Made by a program: the position numbers and the translations under genes. Shown piece by piece: positions 1 to 6,259 of a stretch of 8,564 nt of DNA. Each line of letters opens with the position of its first letter. Positions within the stretch are counted from its first letter, which is position 1. Origin of the DNA: Candidatus Cloacimonadota bacterium (GTDB lineage: Bacteria; Cloacimonadota; Cloacimonadia; Cloacimonadales; TCS61); NCBI GenBank assembly GCA_023133395.1, contig JAGLWO010000451.1, positions 1 through 8,564 of the forward strand. Direction: 5' to 3'. Below the pieces are notes generated by a model that saw only the letters and a program-made list of their open reading frames with translations, did no database searches and was not told the DNA's origin.

Positions 1-226
1 TTCTCAATATTCTACTTCGTTTATATAAAACAGAGATTTGTATTTTCTTGTTCTCGAAATTTTCTTTATCATCATCTTCTAATTCTTTAACCAATATCCT
101 TGAGCGGTCGATAACACGACCAAGTCGATTTGTTAATGAAAGCAACAGTAAACCTACACCGGAGATTAATACAACTGGTGATATCAAGGATTGCATCAAT
201 TGAATGAGATATTGAACGTTTGACAT
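1..226 (-). CDS. DUF2721 family membrane protein (3' end outside window)
   Basis: Reading leftward from the ATG at 224-226 gives 75 open codons that run off the left edge, so only the N-terminal part is present. It begins MSNVQYLIQLMQSLISPVVL, continues with a hydrophobic stretch ISGVGLLLLSLTNR (about residues 22-35), then the charged signature RLGRVIDRSRILVKEL and, after an acidic linker, LYKRSRILR. The order 'aP..lIsgvGLLLLsltNRlgRviDRsRiL' is the recognisable core of DUF2721, a family of small inner-membrane proteins of unknown function. The visible helix lies at about residues 15-31; a second membrane segment is expected beyond the window. The start lies 54 bases after the ftcD stop on the same strand, so co-transcription with ftcD is plausible. 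No strong ribosome binding site precedes it. Family assignment is confident; function is unknown. Confidence 0.8.
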   Translation of the reverse strand, partial: MSNVQYLIQLMQSLISPVVLISGVGLLLLSLTNRLGRVIDRSRILVKELEDDDKENFENKKIQISVLYKRSRILR

Positions 227-280
227 GATTAATTCTTTAGAACCTTATTAACTTCCCAAACAGCGAAGGTTCATGTAACC

Positions 281-1945
281 TTAAACTTTACCTTTTACTT
301 CTTTCTCAACTTTCAGCGCTAGATTATTCACTTTTTCAAGTAGTTCATCTGCTTTTGTGAGAATATCAAATTTGAATTTTTCATCCTCAATATTTCCCAT
401 ATTGATCTTTACGTTCAGGTAAGCTGATTTTGCAGCCGCATTTGCAGTTATGGCTGCAACTCCTGCATCGGAAAGAGCGTTCTTATTACCGATCTTTGCG
501 ATTTTTTCAGTAAGTTCAACAGCTTCGCGAGCAACTTCTAAAGTTTCAAGAGGAACCAGGATAGCGTTTTTAGTCGCATTCTGAATAGTTTTATTACGAA
601 TTTTAATTTCTTCATCAGTTTTTTTGGGAAGACGAGCAGCTTCCATCATTCCATAGAATGCATCTGTATCTTTATCGATAGCATCGAGAGAGTGTTCCTT
701 TATTTTTTGTCCAGCTTCAGCCAGTTCTTTAGCTTCATCCCACGCTTTTTCATAACCTTTTTTACCAAATGTTAGATTGGCAACCATAGCTGTCAAAGCT
801 CCGGACATTGCGGAACAAAGGGCAGCCACACTTCCTCCACCGGGAGCGGGTGAATCGGTAGAAAGATCGTCTGCAAAATTTATCAGGGTCATATTCACAA
901 GTTTTTCTTTTTCAGCAATTGCATATTCTATGACTTTTTCATTAATATCAAAGGGACCGAGGTCATCCAGTCCCATAGATTGGACAGCAGTTTCAATGAT
1001 CATCTTTTCAGGAATTCCAGTGCTTTCTCCCATTCGATTCAGGTAGTATTTTCCTGCCATTAAAATTGCTTCTTTAGGAATTAAACCCACAAGCTCGCTT
1101 CCTGTAACCTGGATTCCCATATCTTTTGCAAGTTCACGAACTTTCTCCAGAACCAAATGTGGTGGGGTAATTTTGTAATTTGTCAGGTTTATGCTGATTT
1201 GAGAGCGATTGTATTCATCAATAAACCAGCCAACTGCTTTGCAATGAGTGAAAAGACCGGGTTCACGGATTTTATTTCCATCTTTATCTTTTAAAATTTT
1301 ATTATTCTTATCACGTTTAAGGCGACCTTTTTCCCGGATATAAAGTGCAAGGTCATTAGCCTTTTTCTTATCGCGAGAGTTTAGATTAATATTGTAAGCA
1401 ATAAGAAATTCACGAGCAGAAATTGCGGTAGCACCGGCTTTTATATTAAATTTCTGGGGACCGAAATCCGGCTTCCAGTACGGGTCTTTCATTTTTTCCG
1501 GAATAGCTTCATATTCACCTTTTCGGACTTCTGCCAGGTTTTTCCATTCCGGTTTTGTAGCTGCATATTCATACAAATAGACAGGGATTCCAAGTTCCTC
1601 ACCAACTCTTTTACCGAGTCTTCTGGCGTATTCTACACAGTCATCCATTGTAACACCTGAAACCGGTACAAAAGGACAAACATCTGTGGCTCCCATTCTG
1701 GCATGTGCTCCATGGTGTTTACTCATATCGATGATTTCCGAAGCTTTTTTTATTGCCTGGAAAGCTGCTTCAATTGCTGAATCTGGATCTCCGACAAATG
1801 TGACAACAGTTCTATTCGTATCTGCACCGGGATCAACATCCAGAAGATAAGCTCCTTTAACTGATCTTATTGCTTCAGCTATTTGATCCAAAATTTTATG
1901 ATCTCGTCCTTCACTGAAATTGGGAACACATTCAACAATTTGCAT
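281..1945 (-). CDS. ftcD: Fused glutamate formimidoyltransferase / formimidoyltetrahydrofolate cyclodeaminase
   Basis: A 554-residue bifunctional cytosolic enzyme. The N-terminal half moves the formimino group from formiminoglutamate to tetrahydrofolate (end of histidine breakdown). The C-terminal half closes the ring to 5,10-methenyl-tetrahydrofolate and releases ammonia. The transferase starts with IVECVPNFSEGR (3-14) and carries DVDPGADTNRTVVTFVG (36-52) and HHGAHARMGATDVCPFVPVSG (77-97 with flanks); His81 matches the catalytic His82 of the human enzyme. The cyclodeaminase starts near residue 353 and shows SPAPGGGSVAALCSAMSGAL (365-384) and ALSDAGVAAI (490-499). Length is close to the human fusion (541). 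A Lys/Asp-rich insertion at about 206-232, absent from the mammalian enzyme, resembles Bacteroidota-type forms. A GGAGG sits 4 bases before the ATG, which fixes the start. guaD lies upstream on the same strand but is separated by the large accessory gene. Very confident in identity; the donor could also be formiminoglycine. Confidence 0.95.
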   Translation of the reverse strand: MQIVECVPNFSEGRDHKILDQIAEAIRSVKGAYLLDVDPGADTNRTVVTFVGDPDSAIEAAFQAIKKASEIIDMSKHHGAHARMGATDVCPFVPVSGVTMDDCVEYARRLGKRVGEELGIPVYLYEYAATKPEWKNLAEVRKGEYEAIPEKMKDPYWKPDFGPQKFNIKAGATAISAREFLIAYNINLNSRDKKKANDLALYIREKGRLKRDKNNKILKDKDGNKIREPGLFTHCKAVGWFIDEYNRSQISINLTNYKITPPHLVLEKVRELAKDMGIQVTGSELVGLIPKEAILMAGKYYLNRMGESTGIPEKMIIETAVQSMGLDDLGPFDINEKVIEYAIAEKEKLVNMTLINFADDLSTDSPAPGGGSVAALCSAMSGALTAMVANLTFGKKGYEKAWDEAKELAEAGQKIKEHSLDAIDKDTDAFYGMMEAARLPKKTDEEIKIRNKTIQNATKNAILVPLETLEVAREAVELTEKIAKIGNKNALSDAGVAAITANAAAKSAYLNVKINMGNIEDEKFKFDILTKADELLEKVNNLALKVEKEVKGKV

Positions 1946-1949
1946 TTAT

Positions 1950-1954
1950 CCTCC
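1950..1954 (-). promoter_or_regulatory. Ribosome binding site of ftcD
   Basis: On the minus strand GGAGG is followed by ATAA and then the ATG at 1943-1945. It is the best Shine-Dalgarno match in the window and supports this start, which also coincides with the conserved N-terminus of the transferase domain. Confidence 0.75.
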
Positions 1955-1988
1955 ATTTATTTATTTATTCATTTTTTTTGATTATGAC

Positions 1989-2015
1989 TGACTAAAACTG
2001 AGTGATTATTAGTCA
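1989..2015 (-). promoter_or_regulatory. Inverted repeat upstream of ftcD, possible operator
   Basis: TGACTAA (1989-1995) and TTAGTCA (2009-2015) are perfect 7-base inverted arms around a 13-base spacer, 44-70 bases upstream of the ftcD start. Such a dyad could be a repressor site or overlap a promoter: the right arm, read on the minus strand, lies within TTGACT, which resembles a -35 box. However, no -10 box sits at normal spacing. In AT-rich DNA a dyad of this size can arise by chance, so this is only a candidate. Confidence 0.22.
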
Positions 2016-2075
2016 ATTATTTTGTTGAAAAAGTGTGCGTGAAAGTGGGGAAAGGAAAGTATCAGTTGAAATTGA

Positions 2076-2222
2076 TTTATAGCTTTGCTTGAGTTAAGGA
2101 CAATATACGTCGCATTTCTCGCCTAGGTTTTTCTGGGAGAAAGCATTACCTTGCAGGAAGGTTTTGGCATGCTTATTGCTGCCGTAGGAGCTGTACTTGT
2201 GGAGGTGAAGAAGCGGAATTAG
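2076..2222 (+). pseudogene. C-terminal remnant of an EamA/DMT-family transporter
   Basis: In the plus frame ending at TAG 2220-2222, the stretch reads IYVAFLA, an in-frame TAG (2124-2126), then VFLGESITLQEGFGMLIAAV (2127-2186), then GAVLVEVKKRN and the stop. 'awlfLGE.lT..q..G..lI..Gv.lv' followed by a short basic tail is the typical last helix pair of EamA (10-TMS drug/metabolite) transporters. The TAG falls where these proteins usually have Trp (TGG), so a single G-to-A change would explain it. Upstream, the frame is closed by TGA at 2073-2075 and no recognisable transporter sequence remains, so the gene is truncated as well. Its stop overlaps the stop codon of the large minus-strand gene. 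Pattern-based call; no alignment was run. Confidence 0.55.
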
Positions 2223-2236
2223 TGTTCTAATTCTGC
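2213..2236. other. Hairpin spanning two convergent stop codons
   Basis: GCGGAATTAG (2213-2222), loop TGTT, CTAATTCTGC (2227-2236): a 10-base stem with a single G/T position. It covers the TAA of the 1260-codon gene (2219-2221, minus) and the TAG of the EamA remnant (2220-2222, plus). No run of T follows on either strand, so it is not a standard intrinsic terminator, although it could still protect the 3' end of a transcript. It may instead mark the join between acquired and resident DNA. Part of the right arm is coding sequence of the large gene. Confidence 0.4.
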
Positions 2237-5200
2237 GATTTCTGCTTCTCGATCTTCTTCTTTAGCTTGAGAAATGTAGGATCTTGCAATGTTTAAAAGA
2301 ATTGAACTAACTGTTGGATAACTCTCTGCTTTTCTTTTAGCAAAATTATTATACTTTTCAACCATCTCTCTTTCTTGATCTCCACCTTCGTACGGACCTC
2401 TTGTAGTGAATCCTCTTTTATTAAAAATCGCAACAGAAAAATTATTATTTAGACAATCAGAATTAATATTCTCAATAATCTCACAAATTTCATCGGGTGG
2501 CCAATCTTCATCGTTTTGAGGATATTGAGCTAGAATCTTTCCTATTTGGCAGTCCGCTACATCAACCCTATCAAATTTTTTAGCTAACTTTCTTGCTTTA
2601 GTTATCCATTTTTTTAGAAATTTAAAATCAATAATTTTGGACTCACTAGAACCAGGAATCTTTTTCCATGTATCTAACAAATCATGTGCTAATTTTGCTC
2701 TATTAAGTAATTGTTCTTCAGATAGTTCTTCTATTTCTTCTTTTTCTAATTCTTTGTTATTCTTTGGTTTATATATCCATTTGATTATTTCGATAAAAGA
2801 TTCTGGATTGTTTGACAATTCATTATGTAAGTGTTTGGGTTTTTGTATATTACCATATGAAGTTAATATTGGTAAATAATTCCATTCTAATTTAATTAAT
2901 TCAGTTTCTTTAATATCCTCTCTTTTCTCTAATTCTTCAAATAAATTATTAATTTCGTATCTATTTGGTCTAATGTCTTCATTAGATTTTATTGTTACTA
3001 CTTTTTCCAAAATCTCAATCAGAAGTGGAGATGATATATCCTTTACTTCATGCGAACATATTTGGATTGCACTAGAATAACGATCAAATTTTATAAGATA
3101 TTTCAAACCAACTTCTTTGTCTTTTGGAGATAAATTATAAAAACCAGCATAACAGTTTGTCCAATATTTATTTATAATTTCATTATTAGTAGAATCAATG
3201 AATTCCCATAGCTTCACTGTTTGTTCAATAGGAACGAAGAGTTGAGCCAATGCATAATTATTGAATCCTTTTTTTTCTAATAAATAAAATAATTTATACA
3301 CCCATTCAATACCATGTAAACGTGATTTATCAGATATGAAACTTTGAACAAAAATTAAATCCTTTGATTTATTATTTAAGAAATCACAAATAGATAAAAT
3401 TTCATCATCTTTATTAACTATTTTACTTATCGTTGAGCCTAGTATAGCAGACTCTTTTACATGCAAACTTAATTCTTTAACTCTGTTTATTCCATATTTC
3501 GTGTAAATCTCATTCAAATTAGTTAACCTTCTTTTAAATATAATTTTTTGTTGTTTTACTAAAGAGTCTTTTCTTCTGATGAATCCTTCAGGAAATTCAG
3601 GCCAATGCTCGTCAAATAACCATTTTGATTTTGCAATTTCATCAGACGGAGTTAAAGCTTTGTAAAGTAATTCATATGGCTTTAGATCGCTAAATGACAT
3701 ACTCCATTTAGCATCTGGGAGTGATTTATGCTTATATAATAATTTTCTCAAAGTATTCCAAGCTTTATATTCATCCTGTTTAATCTTTCCTAAATTTGAA
3801 TTTATAAATTTTAAGATATTGTTTCTATCATCTGAACGCAAATTTGTAGATAGTTCTATAAGCTGTGACAGTTTTGTTTCACTGTAATCAAAAATCGAAA
3901 TTAGTATATCAATAACTTTAGAATGGGTTTCAAAAATTTCTTTATATGTCTTAGGTTCATTTAAGTTTTGATCAAATTTTCTCCATCTCATATTACTAGA
4001 ATAATGAATTATACCTGAATATGAATTAGGCATGATTTCAATTAACAGATCCCATGTAAGATTTGTTTCCTTATTAGCCAGCATCTCCAGAACTTTCATT
4101 CTTGTTTTAAAAGGAGCTAAGGTTTGATAAAGTTGTGGTATAAACAAGTTTCTAAGACTGTTAAATGGTCTGTTTGAAAGGGTGCCACCTGGATCAATTA
4201 TTGATAATTTCGTTAGTATTAGGGCGGTTCTTGAAAAATATTCAGGTAACCAAGCAACATTTTCTAATGCCCATAATAATCCAGTATGATAGCTTATAGG
4301 GCTAATTATACCAGGGTCTTCTTCAAACAATGCTTTTATTGGTGAGTTTTCTACATTGAGAAGCTTTTCTACAGCTCCAAGAAATTCAGAAGGTGATGCT
4401 TCTGCAATAAGTGGTAATTCTTGTTGTATAGATTTCCAGAAAATCGGATTATCGTTTTCTAATAACTTAGAAATTATGTAATCAACCCACTTAACACTGT
4501 ATATAGGTGTATCAAGTTTTAACTCTTCTCCATAGATAGATATTAATATTAAGGATTGAGTTAATCCTTCACGAATCCAATCAGAATATGGCTTATTTTT
4601 ACCATGAATTGAAGCCATCTGCCTATCTTCAGGTTTTAGTTCAAATTTAGGGTCTATTTCGTTCATTATTTGTAGAAAAGAAGAACTTAGCTTTTTGAAA
4701 TCATCTTTTGTTAAAAATCTTGCTGCATTTGTCCATGTATCTAAAGGTGATGAAAGTCGCCAATTTGAATTAATCTGAACGATTGGTGAATCTTCTGTAA
4801 ATAACCATCTTTTAAGTTTAGCTGAATATTCCTCATAACTAGTACCTGAGATTTCCACTACAATATTTATATCTTTTTCGAAATTTTCATTCCATCTACC
4901 AATTATTAGAGCAGGAATAATATCTCTTACGAATTCAGGTTTTGACCATTTTGGTAAGCTTTTATCAAATCCAAGTTGTCTTCTCAATATTGTAATGTTT
5001 CTAACAGATTCCTTCACATATTTTTCAGAAATTTCTTTTGATAATCCGGACTTAACCAATGACTCGATAAACGAATCTCTGCTAATTCTTGTTAATGAAA
5101 TCTTATCGTTCCAAATACCCGAGGAATCAGCCCCAATGGGAACAATTACGCAATGTCCTTTTGTTACAGCATATTGTAATAAATTTGTTTCTTCAAATCT

Positions 5201-6001
5201 TGGAATTAAAATTAGTGGTTTTTCATGAACAGATAATTGTCTGAACGATTGAGGATCATCTACTATTAAACTTCTTGTAAAGAAATCTTCCTCTAATTCT
5301 GACTTGTTTTTAAAGCAGGCAATAATAAATGCTAAAGCTTCTTCTCTAGATTTGCCTTGCACAGCAATTAATTTTGAATTGTTTGTATAGCTCAATAATT
5401 CCTTAACATTTTTTTCTCTTCCTCCTAAAAGAATGTCAGGTGAAAGATTTATTTGTGGTCCAGTCGACCATTCATCCAAAAACATATCTGATGGTTGTAT
5501 CCCACTGCATGGATATTTTCTTAGCTGATCCACTGAAAACCATACAGCTACGGTAGGTGCTATATCAAACCAGTTTTCAAGATCTACAGCATCATATACT
5601 ATAATACTTTTCCAAATTCTATCTTGCTTTTTTTCTTCAACCCATTCTTTTTTCTTTGTCCAAATCCTTGGAGTTATAAATATATAAGTAGAGTTAGATG
5701 GATTATAACCAAGTGGTTCTCTGGTTCTTTTTTCATAATCTCTTTCTGCTTTGCTGTTAAAATCTTTATTAGATCCTAATTCCCATAATGATATTCCTAA
5801 AGGAATAAATTCTGATTCCTTAGATACTTCTAGAATTCCATCCCAACCACTTAAGTAAATATTTTTTCCTGAGGGGAATCTGATATCATTAATCGATTTA
5901 GATGATGCCCTTATTAACTTCCTAATCAGTAATGGTAAAATAGCTGAACACTCAACTCGATCAGCCCAGTTGATTATATCAATACATTCAACCCATTTCA
6001 T
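2219..6001 (-). CDS. Very large uncharacterised protein: nuclease-like N-terminus, STAND-like middle, helical scaffold; candidate defence protein
   Basis: An intact 1260-codon gene; I do not recognise a named product. No signal peptide or membrane segment is seen, so it is probably cytosolic. Residues 1-155 look like a PD-(D/E)XK-type nuclease fold: GWDG (52-55, Asp54), ISLWELG (70-76, Glu74), KAERDYEKRT (84-93, possible migrated Lys84), strand TYIFITPR, then IVYDAVDLENWF. Residues 190-345 resemble a STAND/AAA module: LLGGREKNVKELL (191-203), then LIAVQGKSREEALAFIIA (211-228) where a P-loop belongs but the GxxxxGK spacing is missing, LILIPRF (263-269) where Walker B belongs but without the acids, GHCVIVPIG (282-290), and NITILRRQLG. 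Residues 350-1130 are mostly helical, as in a repeat scaffold, with GLLWALENVAWLPE near 574. A C-terminal module (about 1145-1255) has WPPDE, NKRGFTTRG and GGDQERE. AAGGA lies 7 bases before the ATG. The gene is visibly more AT-rich than its neighbours and is flanked by gene remnants, consistent with transfer. An anti-phage role is inference. Confidence 0.7.
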   Translation of the reverse strand: MKWVECIDIINWADRVECSAILPLLIRKLIRASSKSINDIRFPSGKNIYLSGWDGILEVSKESEFIPLGISLWELGSNKDFNSKAERDYEKRTREPLGYNPSNSTYIFITPRIWTKKKEWVEEKKQDRIWKSIIVYDAVDLENWFDIAPTVAVWFSVDQLRKYPCSGIQPSDMFLDEWSTGPQINLSPDILLGGREKNVKELLSYTNNSKLIAVQGKSREEALAFIIACFKNKSELEEDFFTRSLIVDDPQSFRQLSVHEKPLILIPRFEETNLLQYAVTKGHCVIVPIGADSSGIWNDKISLTRISRDSFIESLVKSGLSKEISEKYVKESVRNITILRRQLGFDKSLPKWSKPEFVRDIIPALIIGRWNENFEKDINIVVEISGTSYEEYSAKLKRWLFTEDSPIVQINSNWRLSSPLDTWTNAARFLTKDDFKKLSSSFLQIMNEIDPKFELKPEDRQMASIHGKNKPYSDWIREGLTQSLILISIYGEELKLDTPIYSVKWVDYIISKLLENDNPIFWKSIQQELPLIAEASPSEFLGAVEKLLNVENSPIKALFEEDPGIISPISYHTGLLWALENVAWLPEYFSRTALILTKLSIIDPGGTLSNRPFNSLRNLFIPQLYQTLAPFKTRMKVLEMLANKETNLTWDLLIEIMPNSYSGIIHYSSNMRWRKFDQNLNEPKTYKEIFETHSKVIDILISIFDYSETKLSQLIELSTNLRSDDRNNILKFINSNLGKIKQDEYKAWNTLRKLLYKHKSLPDAKWSMSFSDLKPYELLYKALTPSDEIAKSKWLFDEHWPEFPEGFIRRKDSLVKQQKIIFKRRLTNLNEIYTKYGINRVKELSLHVKESAILGSTISKIVNKDDEILSICDFLNNKSKDLIFVQSFISDKSRLHGIEWVYKLFYLLEKKGFNNYALAQLFVPIEQTVKLWEFIDSTNNEIINKYWTNCYAGFYNLSPKDKEVGLKYLIKFDRYSSAIQICSHEVKDISSPLLIEILEKVVTIKSNEDIRPNRYEINNLFEELEKREDIKETELIKLEWNYLPILTSYGNIQKPKHLHNELSNNPESFIEIIKWIYKPKNNKELEKEEIEELSEEQLLNRAKLAHDLLDTWKKIPGSSESKIIDFKFLKKWITKARKLAKKFDRVDVADCQIGKILAQYPQNDEDWPPDEICEIIENINSDCLNNNFSVAIFNKRGFTTRGPYEGGDQEREMVEKYNNFAKRKAESYPTVSSILLNIARSYISQAKEEDREAEIAELEH

Positions 6002-6008
6002 CTGTTTT

Positions 6009-6013
6009 TCCTT
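6009..6013 (-). promoter_or_regulatory. Ribosome binding site of the large gene
   Basis: AAGGA on the minus strand is followed by seven bases and the ATG at 5999-6001. It supports this start, which also places the putative nuclease domain a sensible distance from the N-terminus. The start is embedded in ATGA, so a reading frame arriving from upstream stops on it (see findings). Confidence 0.55.
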
Positions 6014-6067
6014 GCTTCACCAGCAAACACTTCTTCAATGTCCAGATTTTGTTGTTCACATTCTCAT

Positions 6068-6259
6068 ACAAGATATTACATTCCTTTTGCATTTAAGCTC
6101 CATCGCAATGTATACTTCACCGAGGATGGGAAAAGTATGGTTTATGTCAAATTAAAAGTACCTGAGTGCCTTTAAAGTTGAGAAGCATGGACTTCTGTTT
6201 CCGTCAAAAGCCGGACACAGTTCACGGGAATGACAATGGAATATGGATTAGGTATCGAA
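6068..6259 (+). pseudogene. Possible remnant of an efflux membrane-fusion (HlyD/RND adaptor-like) gene
   Basis: One plus-strand frame, interrupted by TAA (6173-6175) and TGA (6179-6181), reads IPFAFKLHRN, then VYFTEDGKSMVYVK (6110-6151), then after the stops EAWTSVSVKSRTQFTGMTME (6182-6241) and YGLGIELKHLP running into the end of guaD. The order 'IP..avf..dGk..VYVk ... w..v.Vk......vei..GL..G..l...P' is that of the C-terminal part of HlyD/RND periplasmic adaptors. Both halves keep the same frame, which argues for one decayed gene. Alternative: the segment around 6186-6238 resembles the dispersed 'catggatt...cgggaatgacaa' type of intergenic repeat of many bacteria. Apart from this and the large gene's ribosome site, I see nothing in the gap: no clear promoter and no terminator for guaD. 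Confidence 0.33.

Noticed and set aside
266..282. AAGGTT-CATGT-AACCTT hairpin at the ftcD stop codon
   Set aside because: Only a 6-base stem, rich in weak pairs, and no T-run follows on the minus strand; not a supportable terminator.
777..1046. Plus-strand open frame of 89 codons inside ftcD
   Set aside because: Antisense shadow of a strongly conserved gene; its translation shows no domain pattern.
1955..1972. TTTA tandem run upstream of ftcD
   Set aside because: Short low-complexity AT tract of a kind common in such intergenic DNA; no evidence of a functional repeat.
2637..5228. Plus-strand frames at 2637-2879 and 4995-5228 opposite the large gene
   Set aside because: Ser/Leu/Phe-rich shadows without ribosome sites or recognisable domains.
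5988..6092. 34-codon minus-strand frame MQKECNILYE... upstream of and overlapping the large gene start
   Set aside because: Too short, no ribosome site or known motif; a different frame in the same place ends more suggestively on the ATGA.
6145..6150. Perfect TTGACA (-35-like) on the minus strand upstream of the large gene
   Set aside because: At 16-18 base spacing there is no -10-like sequence (ATCCTC instead); likely chance.
5970..6155. 61-codon plus-strand frame across the start of the large gene
   Set aside because: It overlaps the large gene's start antisense, has no ribosome site, and its frame differs from the one with the adaptor-like pattern.
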